The notes under the pieces were generated by a model. The model was not told the origin of the DNA. It saw only the letters and a list, made by a program, of their open reading frames with translations, and searched no databases. A stretch of 64,000 bases of DNA from Paramoeba atlantica (lineage: Eukaryota > Discosea): the NCBI GenBank assembly GCA_977017575.1, contig CDRNVI010000044.1, forward strand, positions 558,001 to 622,000. Reading direction: 5' to 3'. This document shows positions 10,035 to 21,400 of the stretch, in pieces. Positions within the stretch are counted from its first letter, which is position 1. Each line of letters begins with the position of its first letter. A program made the translations under genes and the position numbers.

Positions 10035-11285
10035 TTAAGCTAAAAAATCTAAGGACAATTCGCAAAGTTCGAATTTGGGCATCTGCTTCGGACGTACATG
10101 TAACTGACGCAAAAGAGCTTGGAACTGAGGCCAAAGAGTGACGCCAAAATGATGTAAATTGGCATCAACGACGTAGCACACATTCTCCGCGAGACTAGAG
10201 TTTTTTCTTTGCAAAACTTGTGCTGTATACTGACGTGCGAGGTAAGAACATTCATGCAGAATTTGTTTTCTCAAGTGGTTGGCTCGAATCCAGACAGGCA
10301 GATTTCCGATTAATGTTGCTAGTTTGGCAAGGAATATATCAAGCTGTATTAAGTGTTCCGAGACATAAAGGCTTCTTGTGCGATCACTAAGAATACCATT
10401 TTTTGTAAATCGCAACGCTTTGGCATTTTCCGCGTTTCCAGATTGCATGTAGGGTTTAAGAACATTGGATATCCAATCGTCTGTATGTTTTCTTAAAAGT
10501 TCCGTGAAATGCGCTTTATTTTCGCAGTCAAAAAGACTGTGCGGAATAAACGGTGATGCGTCAGGTAAGAAGTCGCTTTCTATAATCTTTAACGATTGCA
10601 TGCAGGTAGAATATTGCGGCAAGCAAGTGGCCTCCAAAAGTATAGGAAGCAAACGAGCAAACGCCTTCGCAAGTTCGTTCATTAGCCAACATTTTCCTTC
10701 CTGTACGAAAGCAAAGCTCTCCACTCCAAAAATGCGCTCATACACTTCTTTCATGTTTAGGAAACCAGCAGTAAAAATACCAGCTAACGCTTCTGCCTGA
10801 TCAGTAGGCGAAGCTAATAAACTGTGGAATAGTTCTGCGTTCACAAATTGGCTCAAGCAATGCGTTTTTGAAAGGAATAACGCTTTTCGTGCGTTTTCGT
10901 ACATACCAAGACCGACGACTACACGCAATAAATCATCCGGTACGGCCCCCCAATGCCTTAACTCTCGATCGAGAAAATTCTGCACTATTTCTTGCACCCG
11001 ATATGCGCATAACGAATCGGTACGTTGGCGTTCTGTTATCCAACTGTAAACTTCCAAAAAATTACAGTTGGGTTGATGTAACATCTCCTGCAATTCTATT
11101 TCTTGAATATACGACGCGTGATGCAAATTGGTTCGCTCCTCTTCACCTCCGCCCTGCTCTAACAACCTTAAGCGTTCCGCATCAATGGCAAACCTTTTGG
11201 TTCCTTCATCTATGTTTTCGAGTCTCCAACTAAGCTCCAGGAGACTTTGGCGAAACTTTTCAAACGAGTTTCCAGTTTCTTCCAT
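10035..11285 (-). CDS. Exo84-like vesicle-tethering protein (tentative)
   Basis: 416 residues from ATG, nearly all predicted helix. The family is not certain. It resembles the C-terminal helical rods of exocyst subunit Exo84: VVGLGMYENARKALFLSK recalls the Exo84 segment in which a 'GR.EEAR..FL..R' helix opens the rod, and a later helix, FAFVQEGKCWLMNELAKAFA, fits the Exo84 'S.FV.W...EL..FA' pattern. Exo84 is part of the exocyst, which docks secretory vesicles at the plasma membrane. The N-terminus holds a short coiled coil (MEETGNSFEKFRQSLLEL...) as expected for a tethering subunit. At 416 residues it is shorter than animal Exo84, which carries a PH domain that I do not see here. It could be another CATCHR-type subunit. 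Confidence 0.4.
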   Translation of the reverse strand: MEETGNSFEKFRQSLLELSWRLENIDEGTKRFAIDAERLRLLEQGGGEEERTNLHHASYIQEIELQEMLHQPNCNFLEVYSWITERQRTDSLCAYRVQEIVQNFLDRELRHWGAVPDDLLRVVVGLGMYENARKALFLSKTHCLSQFVNAELFHSLLASPTDQAEALAGIFTAGFLNMKEVYERIFGVESFAFVQEGKCWLMNELAKAFARLLPILLEATCLPQYSTCMQSLKIIESDFLPDASPFIPHSLFDCENKAHFTELLRKHTDDWISNVLKPYMQSGNAENAKALRFTKNGILSDRTRSLYVSEHLIQLDIFLAKLATLIGNLPVWIRANHLRKQILHECSYLARQYTAQVLQRKNSSLAENVCYVVDANLHHFGVTLWPQFQALLRQLHVRPKQMPKFELCELSLDFLA

Positions 11286-11882
11286 ATACTCGACACACTA
11301 GTTCACCAGGGAATCGCTATTGGTGTCTATCGAGGAGTCTGGGGTACGTAACTTAACGATATTCACACGTGTATTTGGTGTAGATGCAAAAGAAAAATAA
11401 TGTACATGAAATGTGGAAAAAGGTGAATAAAACTTCACATGAAAAAATAGTTTCATAGCAGACCCTAACCCCACCCCCCACGTTAACGCACCCAGTGAAG
11501 GTATCAATTGATTACGGCCGCCTGTACAATTTCGGCGTTGCCTTTCTGGGGTCGTCTTTCGTGCATGTAGTCTTCATAGTCCGCATACAAGTGCAAGGAT
11601 GTACGCAACCCCTACTCTCACTCCAACGGATACATGCTTTAAATGATCCTAGTGATTTAGAGGTCAGATAATCTCGTTTCTCCACGTCATAGCGCACCGA
11701 CATCTAGAGGGGAACATCAAGCCACAAGTACAATTACACAAATACATGTATAAATGTTTAATATTCCACATGCGTGTGTAGTTTACATGCAAAGTCCTGC
11801 TGACATACGTGGGATCAATTTCGAGCAAAATAAGGAGTTCACGCTCTTGTGCAGGGTATCGTCACCTTCTTTATTTCTCCTC
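11286..11882. other. Intergenic region of 0.6 kb
   Basis: No convincing gene. An ATG-started 63-codon minus-strand frame (11512-11703) has several cysteines (CIRWSESRGC, CTCM) and a basic tail; its spacing fits no twin-cysteine family that I know, so it is only noted here. Confidence 0.35.
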
Positions 11883-13640
11883 TTATTCCTCATTACAACA
11901 GTAAAACTTTTTTTGGTCACTCGAACAGAATTCTGTAGAAGGATACAATACGGCATTGGTCAGTGTTTCTGGCGAGACAATTTCATTGCGCGAATGTACC
12001 GATCGCGCTTGAGGTAGGGGGGCAATACGTCCAATTTCCAACACGTATTCTGCCCAGGGAAGAGCCTCCTCAAAAATATGAGTTGCATACACTATAGTAA
12101 CTTTCACTCTCGTAGATAACTCGTAAAGAAAGCTCAGGAGTCGTTCTCTCTGCGCGAAGTCAAGCTCACTTGTGGCTTCATCGAGCAAGATTACAGGCCT
12201 CGGCTGCATGAGGTGTAGCAAAAATTGAATTCGTTTGCGCTCTCCACAACTCACCTCACGCACACGCCAAAGAAGATCAATTTCAAGCAGGTGAAGAAGG
12301 AAACAAAGATAGGGATCCTTCAAGAAAGCACTGATATTACCACCTGAAGTAATTTTACATTCACTTTGAATGAGATCCGAAACACGAAAGTTCCACTCCG
12401 GTTCCGAGTCATTCCACCACGTGCCTACGTGAGCTACCGCGCGTGAAGCCTCCAGGTCGTTAAAACACATAAAATCACCGATACGTAAGATACCATTTCT
12501 TTCTTTTTTAAGAAACGTCTTACTTGCGATCATTCGAAGCAGTGTACTCTTACCTGAGCCGTTGGGTCCTACAACAAGAACGCGAGAACCTGGTACGATA
12601 CTAAAGTTCACATTATGTAACAAAAAGAATTTGTTTGTGCTTTCCGAGTGGTCAGTCCCTGTCTTTGAACCGTGCTCTGTTTTTATTCTGCTATTACCCA
12701 CTGCGTGACAACTTGAATAGTCGTAGTAAAATGCATGTGCTGTTATCGTGCAGTCGTGCTTGAAACACAGGTTGTTGCGGTATGCATCTATCGCTTCCTT
12801 GGGCAAATCGATCTTGTTGAAAAAAGAGAGAGAACTCCGATGGCCACGTGGCTCAGAGATCTCGAGAGAGTCAGTTCGGTCAGGCATCCTCCTATGACAG
12901 AGATCGCGCAACAACTTGTGGACGTTACTAGCTTCGTGTAGCTTAGAAAAATGAACGAGTTTTCCTTGTATAAGCCCAGCTGCGTGCGTAGCCCATCGCA
13001 CAGCATCTTCCAAAATATGAGTCGCGAAAATTACAGTACTTTGCGAGGCTTGAGTACTTGCTTCTGTCTTCTGGAAAAGGTAACGTAGTAAGTTTTTTCT
13101 GTCATTTGCATCAATATCGTTCGAGCATTCATCAAGAAGGATCAGATCCGGATTAGTGGGCTGTAAAAGACTTAAAATAATTTGAATTTTGCGTCGCTGT
13201 CCTGAAGAGATGCGATCAATCCGCCAGGCCAAGGATACTTGTAGTAAGGCGCAGAGCTCGCGTGTAAGATCTTGATGCCTTGCTAAACTATTGGAAGGAA
13301 ATAGAAGATCCTTCACAGTTCCTGGCCAGTGCATGGACTCACTCCAACTATGGCCGATAAACGCAATGCGTGACGCTAAGTTCGTAGCCTTAAAAGCGTC
13401 CTGATTAAAGATTCGAGCAGTTCCGGACTGGGCGCAGCGAGAGCCTCGTATGATATCAAGCAAAGTTGATTTCCCGCTACCATTGCTTCCTAAGAGTAAA
13501 ACTCGAGAGCCGGGAATTACTTCTAGAGAAACACCCTGGAGAGCTTCTGTTTTTGAATTCGGGTAACTGTAGAAAACATCTTGGATGTTGACAGCCAGAT
13601 CAGTTTTCACGCTGTGCATTGAATTGACTTCGGACATCAT
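11883..13640 (-). CDS. Caf16-like ABC protein with two nucleotide-binding domains
   Basis: 585 residues from ATG with two ABC ATPase domains and no membrane segment. Domain 1: Walker A GSNGSGKST (51-59), signature SSGQRRK, Walker B DLILLDEC and switch FATHILEDA. Domain 2: Walker A GPNGSGKST (about 356-364), signature SCGERKR, Walker B PVILLDEA and switch YATHIFEEA. The form 'ALQGVSLEVIPGSRVLLLGSNGSGKSTL' split around the P-loop (PGSR before it) and the H-loop with ILEDA/IFEEA are those of the Caf16/ABCI soluble ATPases linked to the CCR4-NOT complex. Yeast Caf16 has a single domain of about 290 residues, so this is a tandem fusion of two. All catalytic motifs look intact in both halves. Likely cytosolic or nuclear; the partner is unknown. 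Confidence 0.8.
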   Translation of the reverse strand: MMSEVNSMHSVKTDLAVNIQDVFYSYPNSKTEALQGVSLEVIPGSRVLLLGSNGSGKSTLLDIIRGSRCAQSGTARIFNQDAFKATNLASRIAFIGHSWSESMHWPGTVKDLLFPSNSLARHQDLTRELCALLQVSLAWRIDRISSGQRRKIQIILSLLQPTNPDLILLDECSNDIDANDRKNLLRYLFQKTEASTQASQSTVIFATHILEDAVRWATHAAGLIQGKLVHFSKLHEASNVHKLLRDLCHRRMPDRTDSLEISEPRGHRSSLSFFNKIDLPKEAIDAYRNNLCFKHDCTITAHAFYYDYSSCHAVGNSRIKTEHGSKTGTDHSESTNKFFLLHNVNFSIVPGSRVLVVGPNGSGKSTLLRMIASKTFLKKERNGILRIGDFMCFNDLEASRAVAHVGTWWNDSEPEWNFRVSDLIQSECKITSGGNISAFLKDPYLCFLLHLLEIDLLWRVREVSCGERKRIQFLLHLMQPRPVILLDEATSELDFAQRERLLSFLYELSTRVKVTIVYATHIFEEALPWAEYVLEIGRIAPLPQARSVHSRNEIVSPETLTNAVLYPSTEFCSSDQKKFYCCNEE

Positions 13641-13988
13641 TATGCTGAATCACTGACGCCAGTGCGATATAAGGAGAACGCAATAATGTGTTTTCGCGGT
13701 ACAAAAAATTCATCTTACGAAAGTAAAAATATCATATTTTTGAAACGAGTATTACACAATACGTTATTTCATATGTCATGACTCAAGAATCCTATCAACT
13801 AAAAAAAGCACGTTTGCTTTAAGGAAACGACTTTTCAGAATGTGAATACAAATATAGTGATCCGGTTTGTCCTGAAGAGCGTGCGTTTTAAGTATACTAC
13901 ACACCATCAAAAAACAACCAGAGCCAGGAGGAATAATATAAGAACACACGATTGTCACCCCAATACCCTACCTATCCCCGGTCGAGCC
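13641..13988. other. Intergenic region
   Basis: AT-rich; no gene seen. Confidence 0.4.
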
Positions 13989-15608
13989 CTACTGTGGTGC
14001 CGGATACACCGAAGGGTACATCGCCACATTCTGCGGGGGAGTACCCCCCTGCGCCATTTTCAGCTGCCTTTGCAGCATCTCAATTTGCTGACGCTGCTGT
14101 TCCATAATCGCAGCAGGTGAGGTCCCCATTGCCTCAGGAGGAGTCGCCGAACCTCCTTTTCCCATGGATCTACCACCCCCGGCCGGATGATTCGACCCAC
14201 TATACCCGCTACCGTACGGAACACCACCATGAGGGAGGATACTCCGTGTCGATCCCACCATGTGCGGACCCGACCCCCCATGGGGCCTTTCCGCCGCGTA
14301 TCCTCCCGGCACACCCCCGGATACCCCATTCGGGGCATTATCCCCTCCCTGTCCTCGCGACCGGGCGTCGCCTCCCGCTCTCGAAGAGGCCTCCCCCTCC
14401 CTACCCCCCTCCCTCGCCCCCGCCACCCCGGTACTTATGGCCACAAACGCCCGACCCGGGTCCGTACTCTCCCGGTCCCGTCGGGACATGGTACGCAGAC
14501 ACGTTGTGGTGTCCAGTACACTACACAGCGCCTTCCCGTGCGCCGCCGGGATCTCCTCCCCATCCGGGGTATCCTCCACGGAGGCATTCTCCAGCTCCTC
14601 CGGGAGCAACCCCGGGTGGGTCGCCAGCCCCTGGAACGCAACCCCCCCGACCCGGACCCAGGCCACGGGACACACCCGTGTCCAGGTCTCCGGGAGACCC
14701 AGGCGTGTTCCTTTGCTCCCCTTCCCTTTGTTGGTTTCCCTTTGGGATTTCATAAAGGTCTCACGGGTCGTCACCTCCCCGCAGACATAGAGGTACCCCA
14801 CAAATTTTTGGATCCCCTCACAGCCGACGATGAGGACCACAGGCCGAGGCTGGTCCTCGGTGCTGCGTGCGTACAGTTTCTGTACCTTCTCTGCGGTGGT
14901 GGGGTTCAACAAGGGCCAGAGCCCGAGCTCAGCGGAGTATAAGACCGTGGAGAGCTCCGGGACCCGGCACACGAGGTAGGAGGCAAAGGAGGACTCGAGG
15001 GCGCGGAAGGAGAGGGACATCTCGGAGGTGGAGCGGTAGAGCGACTCGACGAGTCGCATCGGGCCCAGGTAGGTGAGGTCGTCGTTTTTTTCATCCGGGG
15101 GGGAGGCAGGGGGGGGGAGGGGGTCGTGAGGAGGGGAGGTCGCGGGGAGGGGCGTGTTGGAGCGGTGGGGGTCGTCCGGGGAGGGGGTGGGGAGATCTGG
15201 AAATGTGGGCTCAGGGTCGGGTAAAACCAAACTGGTGCTGATAAGAATGGTTGGCGGGGTTGAGGAGTCGGGTTTGTGGCGGGTATCGGGAGCGGGATTA
15301 TCCTGTACAGGTATTTGAGGTTGTTCCAGCGCGTGCGTGTAACTCTCCTCCGTGTAATACTCGACGTAACCCAGTGCCAGCTCCCCGGGATCTCCTAACG
15401 TGAGAATTTGCGTGTCGGCGACTTTGCCGGAGCCGAAGCGTTGCTCGAGGGTTGCAAGCAGGTCCTGCGGGCTCATGTCAGAGGGAATTTGGTGAAGGTA
15501 AAGTCGGTGAGTTCCGGGGATGTGAGATTCCGCGGGCACTGTAGAACTGATGTCCAGTGCATGGGGGTCGGACGAGGAAGGGTTGGGGTCTTCTATGGGT
15601 TCCTCCAT
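13989..15608 (-). CDS. RRM plus YTH-like RNA-binding protein
   Basis: 539 residues from ATG. An N-terminal RRM-like domain (34-96) shows HRLYLHQIP as RNP2-like strand and LGYVEYYTEESY as RNP1-like strand. A Pro/Ser/Thr-rich linker (about 100-180) follows. Residues about 205-330 resemble a YTH domain, the reader of N6-methyladenosine in RNA: SYLVCRVPEL, then AELGLWPLLNPTTAEKV (compare SIKYNVWASTP...NKKL), PVVLIVGCEGIQKFVGYLYVCGEV (compare P.FLFFSVN.SGQFVGLAEM.G) and VCPVAWVRVGGVAFQ (compare FPVKWHIVKDVPN). One of the usual cage tryptophans (in LGLW) is visible. The C-terminus is Gly/Arg-rich and ends in a Gln-rich helix (QQRQQIEMLQRQLKMAQ). The YTH call is by pattern only. The gene is very GC-rich and its skew flips near 14850. 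Confidence 0.5.
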   Translation of the reverse strand: MEEPIEDPNPSSSDPHALDISSTVPAESHIPGTHRLYLHQIPSDMSPQDLLATLEQRFGSGKVADTQILTLGDPGELALGYVEYYTEESYTHALEQPQIPVQDNPAPDTRHKPDSSTPPTILISTSLVLPDPEPTFPDLPTPSPDDPHRSNTPLPATSPPHDPLPPPASPPDEKNDDLTYLGPMRLVESLYRSTSEMSLSFRALESSFASYLVCRVPELSTVLYSAELGLWPLLNPTTAEKVQKLYARSTEDQPRPVVLIVGCEGIQKFVGYLYVCGEVTTRETFMKSQRETNKGKGSKGTRLGLPETWTRVCPVAWVRVGGVAFQGLATHPGLLPEELENASVEDTPDGEEIPAAHGKALCSVLDTTTCLRTMSRRDRESTDPGRAFVAISTGVAGAREGGREGEASSRAGGDARSRGQGGDNAPNGVSGGVPGGYAAERPHGGSGPHMVGSTRSILPHGGVPYGSGYSGSNHPAGGGRSMGKGGSATPPEAMGTSPAAIMEQQRQQIEMLQRQLKMAQGGTPPQNVAMYPSVYPAPQ

Positions 15609-15867
15609 AGTGAAATGGTTTGTAGTAAATCAGTGAGATCGATTTGAATGCCAAATAAAAACAGGTGGACGACTCTTAATTACATTATAGTTAGTAATTC
15701 AGTCACACAGTTTTGGATGCAGTGTCTAGCTGTTTTAATGATTTTGTACAAAAATGTTATCTATGAATATACAATGTACTACTGGGATTAGGTTGTGTGG
15801 TGTGTGCCCAGACATGTACTCGCCCTACTCCAATACTTTCGTCGCGATCCACACCATCTCATACGGG
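15609..15867. other. Intergenic region
   Basis: AT-rich spacer; no gene seen. Confidence 0.4.
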
Positions 15868-16704
15868 CTATGTGCGAACAACTACGTGACAGCTCTCTGT
15901 TTCGTAATCGTATTCCAAGGTAAGACTCGCGGCACCGTGAAATAAGATAAACTCTTCCAAAGGACCATACTTCTGCTCATCACTCTCAACCCACTTCAAG
16001 ATTTTCATGAACTCATTCATGGGGAGTCGCCGAATTGGGCTCGATTCTGTTTCCGAAATCCATTTTCGAAACCCAGCGTGAGAGAGAACACGGCAACGAA
16101 ACATTTCAAAACGCACACCAAAGGGCACACGAGTCTGCATCTCAAACATTATCATTTCAACATCTGTCGCATTTTCCCAATCCTCCTCGAAGTGAGCCAG
16201 AATGGAGCCTGTTCCTGTTTCTTTTCCCTCCTTCTCCGTACCCTCATTCATATTTTGGTTAAGCTTTTCTTTCCACTGCTGTTTCAGACGCTCAACATCC
16301 TCCGCCGTGTAGCAGTGGAGGTAGAGAAATTTATCACTCCAGGAGCGAACGATCGCCATTTCATACATTCGTGCCAGAAGTGTGTTGCCTAGTCGCTGCT
16401 GGAGGTCGGACCAAATCTCCGTGTCGCAGGACTCATGACTGAGGCCATGGAGCACTACAGGATGGACCTGGGGCGAGGCTATAGTCTGAGATGCGGGGAG
16501 TACAACTTTGTGTAGACTTTTAAGAGACTTGGGCGCGACGTAAGTCATCGAGTAGGGTTCGTTCCATGCCTTTGGATGACGCTTACCAGGGTGCACGACG
16601 GTCTTCTTTGGAGGAGATTCCGACTCGGGGGAGGAGGCCCGGTCATCTGGATGTGACCCTCCTGTTTCGGCGTGTTTTGTCATACGCCGAGTTCGACGCG
16701 GCAT
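15868..16704 (-). CDS. RRM-like protein, neighbour and possible relative of the YTH-like protein
   Basis: 278 residues from ATG. The N-terminus is basic and low in complexity (MPRRTRRMTKH..., Pro/Ser). Residues about 75-140 form an RRM-like unit that lines up with that of the next gene: HPVVLHGLSHESCDTEIWSDLQQRLG against HRLYLHQIPSDM...LLATLEQRFG, each followed by a strand ending YLHCYTAEDVERLKQ / YVEYYTEESYTHALEQ (split here for length). The C-terminal half (FEEDWENATDVEMIMFEMQ..., then PLEEFILFHGAASLTL) is acidic and unfamiliar; it shows no YTH signature that I can see. The two adjacent genes may be diverged tandem copies or subunits of one complex. The product is probably a nuclear RNA-binding protein. 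Confidence 0.55.
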   Translation of the reverse strand: MPRRTRRMTKHAETGGSHPDDRASSPESESPPKKTVVHPGKRHPKAWNEPYSMTYVAPKSLKSLHKVVLPASQTIASPQVHPVVLHGLSHESCDTEIWSDLQQRLGNTLLARMYEMAIVRSWSDKFLYLHCYTAEDVERLKQQWKEKLNQNMNEGTEKEGKETGTGSILAHFEEDWENATDVEMIMFEMQTRVPFGVRFEMFRCRVLSHAGFRKWISETESSPIRRLPMNEFMKILKWVESDEQKYGPLEEFILFHGAASLTLEYDYETESCHVVVRT

Positions 16705-16978
16705 TGGACGTAATGTAAACGGTGTCTATTAGAAGAGTGCAAAACAGTACAAAACACTTCTTTGTTATAAAAGAATATAAATTATAAAGAATGTAAATTT
16801 AAGAATGTATATATGAAATGGGAATATTTTCCGATTAGCATATCCTTAAGAAGCGAAGAGATTTTTCGTTTTGGCATGCGAATAAAAAATGTTAAACAGA
16901 GTTAAGGTTACGTAGTTGGTATACCGGTTGGCATGCGACGTATTGGGCTTAATAATCCCACTATCTTCTGGATTCAGT
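16705..16978. other. Intergenic region
   Basis: AT-rich; no gene seen. Confidence 0.4.
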
Positions 16979-17680
16979 TCATTTTCCACGAGTTTTGGAT
17001 TTAAACCTTTTCTGAACTTTTACATCGTCGCACTCACGTAGGATCCTTTCGCGCGCCATCTCCGCGATGGTCTCGTAAAAGTATCGATATCGAAGTTTTT
17101 TGCCTTCGGCAAATTCTTTGAATTTTTTTTTGCTGGCTTCGTCTAGATTCTTCCATTTCTGCGAGGCGAGCATCTTTTTGTAAGACAGATCGCTTAATTT
17201 TGAAGTCATAGGCAACGTAGGCAGCTTATCCCAAACAGCGCGACGGAATTCGTAGAAACTTCGTGACTTACGGTCTTGAATAATTTGATAAACTTTGTTA
17301 GAAAATGTACGCATCATTTCAGACCGAGCCTTGTACTCATCTTTAATATCCGGTGGGAGAGCATTATATATTTCAGTCCATTTGAGTTGGCGCGACTGAT
17401 TATCCTCGAATCGTTTCTGTTGTGGGGTAACTTCGTTTGGATTGGACGCATTCAAAAAGGGCATCTGATCGTTGCGAAATATGCCGACAGGGTTGACTTG
17501 GTAAGTACCCAAAATTTGTCGATAGTTGTGATGAACAAACTTCTCCATCCTTTTCGAATCAGTCGCTATACGCATAAGTTCTACTCCAGCCTTCCGATAT
17601 GAAGCGTGGTCACTTCGATTTTTTCGGTCGTACAGTTTTACTTGCTTTTGTACTAAGAGTCTTAGCGGTTGGTAGGGCAT
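16979..17680 (-). CDS. HMG-box-like protein, possibly kinetoplast-associated
   Basis: 233 residues from the first ATG (MPYQPLRLLVQKQ); a longer TTG-started form was not used. The protein is very basic. Two segments look like HMG boxes: about 125-190 (QLKWTEIYNALPPDIKDEYKAR..., with a tryptophan and three helices) and the C-terminal SYKKMLASQKWKNLDEASKKKF followed by a KK..YRYFYE helix. The pattern 'W..L....K..F..' is the HMG core. The start (LRLLVQKQVKLYDRKNR) could be a mitochondrial presequence. In kinetoplastids such small HMG-like proteins package kinetoplast DNA or act in mitochondrial transcription, which is an inference from family and lineage. The C-terminus is a basic tail (KVQKRFKSKTRGK). 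Confidence 0.55.
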   Translation of the reverse strand: MPYQPLRLLVQKQVKLYDRKNRSDHASYRKAGVELMRIATDSKRMEKFVHHNYRQILGTYQVNPVGIFRNDQMPFLNASNPNEVTPQQKRFEDNQSRQLKWTEIYNALPPDIKDEYKARSEMMRTFSNKVYQIIQDRKSRSFYEFRRAVWDKLPTLPMTSKLSDLSYKKMLASQKWKNLDEASKKKFKEFAEGKKLRYRYFYETIAEMARERILRECDDVKVQKRFKSKTRGK

Positions 17681-18012
17681 ATAAATATACAAATATACGT
17701 TCTTAAATATACGTTCTTTAAATAGAAAACATTTTTATCCTTCTAATTGAAATATGACGTATGTATGCGAAATTGTAGTTGTAAAATATGTAAGTACAAT
17801 AAATTGATCTGATTCTTTATCTCTTGATTAGTAAAATGCGTTGAATGAACGGTTGAACACATGTAGAAACTAAAGAAAGAACTATATTTTTTATGAATAC
17901 CGTCGATGGCACGTCAATACATTATTTTCTTCCGCTGTCACGGAATTCACCTGCTTCGTACTTAACTCACTTTCTTCACCTCCAGCAAAACGAACACTGC
18001 ATGTATAAAGAC
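17681..18012. other. Intergenic region
   Basis: AT-rich, with ATATACGTTCTT repeated at about 17693-17717. No gene seen. It includes the 3' flank of uS11. Confidence 0.4.
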
Positions 18013-18465
18013 TTACAAGCGACGACCACGGCGCCCTCCCTTGCGTCGAGTACTATCCGTGGGCACTGGAGTGGTATCCTCGATACGACCAATTTTAATT
18101 CCACTGCGCGCAATGGCACGCAGCGCACTTTGAGCTCCGGGGCCAAAGGTCTTCGACCCCACACCACCTCTAGCACGCATCTTAATGTGTACGGCCGTGA
18201 TGCCACACTCCTTGCAGCGGGCAGCAACATCTTGAGCGGCCTGCATAGCAGCATAGGGGCTGTTCTCATCGCGGTCTGCTTTTACTTTCATCCCCCCTGT
18301 GACTTTGCAAATCGTCTCCCGGCCGGTGAGATCGGTCACGTGAACAAACGTGTCGTTGGAGCTGGCGTAGATGTGGAGCATCCCGAACACGTTGGTGTCA
18401 GGCTCGACATTGGGCCCATAGCGCCGGGTCTCTTCCTTCTTTTCCTTTGTGACTTTTCTGGACAT
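18013..18465 (-). CDS. RPS14: Cytosolic ribosomal protein uS11 (RPS14)
   Basis: 150 residues from ATG, the normal length for eukaryotic uS11. The core is unmistakable: [45 protein letters not shown] (each quoted in part), [40 protein letters not shown] and the basic tail [11 protein letters not shown]. The tail binds 18S rRNA near the mRNA exit. The gene is GC-rich. Upstream on the sense strand an eight-T tract followed by AG (AG at 18494-18495) leaves a 28-base leader before ATG, a good spliced-leader acceptor. Confidence 0.97.
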   Translation of the reverse strand: MSRKVTKEKKEETRRYGPNVEPDTNVFGMLHIYASSNDTFVHVTDLTGRETICKVTGGMKVKADRDENSPYAAMQAAQDVAARCKECGITAVHIKMRARGGVGSKTFGPGAQSALRAIARSGIKIGRIEDTTPVPTDSTRRKGGRRGRRL

Positions 18466-21400
18466 GGCAAAGCTTGATGACGGAACTGAAAAGCTAAAAA
18501 AAATCTATGCTAATTAAAACAACAATCCTCAGTTTGGCCAAAGCTAAGTGAGTTTTACGGTAGAGCAGCGAAATCGTTGTTCTGCTATCTCTAAAAATTT
18601 ACAGTTTGAAATATAAAAGTATTGATACTAACGAAAAAAGATTGGCTAAATTACAATAAGACCAAAACAAACACGAGAAAAAAATAACTTAGTGCACGGG
18701 CGCAATGAAAAGCATGCAGACATACATTGTAACACCATACCGTATTTTGTATTGCAAAGCGTGCTACATACAGTACAGTGAACAGATCAGCGCTTTTCTA
18801 AGATTCAAATCCGCTTTACAGCCGCCCATAACAAACAACTACCTAAGAACTCCTCAACCAAAGACTCTTAAACGCACATACCCTTTCAACAATCGAATTT
18901 ACCGTATTCCGCATCAAAATACAAAACAAGGCTCTTGGCCCATTGAACAAAAACAAAGTAACTCAGCTTTTCACTTCACCACACGCCGCACGAGACACCC
19001 CCTTTTCTTTCCTCTTACGCCTGGGGGCACTCCCGAGCGAAGTGACCCGACTCGCCACACTTGAAGCAGTTGCCACCGCCACCGCCACGGCCGCGGCCTC
19101 CTCCGTATCCCCCGCGGGACCCGCCGCTGCCCTGGGGACACTCGCGGCTGATGTGTCCCTGCTGGCCACAGTTGTAGCAGGAGCGGTTTCCGTAGCCCCC
19201 ACCGCGCTGGCCGTCGCCCTGCTGGGCCTGGGGACACTCGCGGCTAATGTGTCCGTACTCGCCGCAGTTGTAGCAGCGGAGGTTACCGCCTCCTCGGCTG
19301 GAGTTGTTGTTTCCGCCCTCGGGGCAGTTACGCGCCAGGTGTCCCGTCTTCCCGCAGTTGTAGCAGGCACCGCCAGAGGAGCCAGAGTTGCCGCTGTTGG
19401 TGGGGCACTCACGCGCTAAGTGGCCGGACTCTCCGCAGTTGTAACAGTTACCGCTGGACATGGAGGAGGGAGTAAAAGTGTAGGAAAAATCGGGGAGCTT
19501 GGAAGGAAAAAGAAGATTTACGTTCATAAATTGACCACTCAATGTGGTGCAATCAACTAGATTGCCAATGGTGTCTAGTCCTGTCATAAAACACATGCTG
19601 CTCGATCTTGTATACTGCTAATATACAGTTAATTCACTAGTAAACATTTTTCGAGTGGGAGTTCCATTGTAGCACATCCATATGCTCGCAGGACAATGTA
19701 AATTCTTCCATTGTGCAACTTTTCTAGTTATTAAAATGATTGTATTTACTACGAGCTGAGTGTAGTACTATGCTTGCAGTCCACGAAGGTCATTTCTTAA
19801 CACTCTACAGTACTTACTGTGAAGCACTCTATAGTATTTTACTCTATCAAACGGAAAAAGAAGAAGCCTATCAAGGGCATCACCCTTTTCCAGCTCTGTA
19901 CTGAGTCCGGGACCGACAGCGGCGAATTTGTTTTGAACACGTTTGAACTCACACATCGAATTCCCTTAGCCTCCAGAAAAGTTAAAAAGCCGGCCAACCC
20001 GAGGAACTCATACTCTTTACAACGTACGTCAAACCAGCAAAAACAGAATTTGGAAATGTTCTACAAAGCTAATGTTCCTATCAGCCAACCAGTTACATTC
20101 GTTTATCAAACTACTCACGAACAAGCGGTAAAAAGAGACCTAAAAGCCGGATTTTTCCAAGTGGAGCTTCCGCGTCGACCGCGCGCAACAAAAGACTAAC
20201 AGTTCCTTCCGTGTTAAAGATGAATGATCTACTGGAGAACGGTAAAGCTATGTGTTCGTGCTCTGAGAATACATGAGAAGAATACGTAAATTGCACGAAT
20301 TTTAAATGGGAAGGTGAGACTTGCAAGGAACGCGAGTGGTGGGAGAACACAGGACGATTTATGTTCCCAGAGGTGTACAGACTTGCGCGCTGTTATTTTT
20401 GGATACCCCCTGTTGTTACTTATTGCGATTCGATACTTTCGATAATGAGTCACAAGTTTGATTCACAGCGAGCTTCAATTTCCCCGCAAACTGTAGCACT
20501 ACAAATGTTCCTGCATGCCAATATTGATCAAGTTGCTAAGATAACAAATATCTTCATGTAGAAGCGCTTTTGTACCAAACCGATGGAGGTATGGCATAGA
20601 CTTCTTAGAATTTAGATCTAAAAATTTATTGCGTGTATGCTATTCTCGGCTTCTGATGCGAGTCCCAATATTCTTTCATGGCATGTGTGCATGTTATTCT
20701 CAGCTCCAGATGCGATTCATAAAATTCTTTTATAGTATACCTTCCAACGTAGCTATTCAAACCATGTTGTATTGTTATTATCACACATCGTTGGCGACGA
20801 ACCAACATGGTTTACCGCTCAGTGAAATGGTTTATTTGGCTTATTGGTTAGTTTACCACATAGGTATGTATTTACTCTACCTTTTTGGTTAAAAAAATCG
20901 GTCAAATTTTTTTCGGACATTTTTTTTCAAAACGGCACTATAAGTGGGGGGTACCCCGCGGCACTATACAACACAATACAATAAGTGGCGGGGGGCACAG
21001 TAATACTAAAATCTGTATTAATTCGAAAACATTTGATCGAACAGAAATCTCTGCTAAAAAACAAAAATGCGCCGCAGGCGAAATTCTCCTTCGTTATTCA
21101 ATTTTTATGTATTTTCTCAAAAAGTTTATGCTCTGTTTTCTCGAGTTTTATTTGGAAAAATGCACTGCCACTCCATTGATGGTAAACACGCCGACCAACT
21201 AGTTCTCACACAGTTCTTCAACACGGGGAACCTGACTTAACCTTTTTAAGTATGAATCTTAGGAAAAAGGTGATTTTGATAGTAACCCGCCGACACTTTA
21301 CTATCAAACATTTTGGGGTTGACACTTTAATATCAAAATTGCCAGCAAACTTTGATTTTGAAATTGGGGTGACCCCAGGTTTACAACAAGCTTTGCGGCA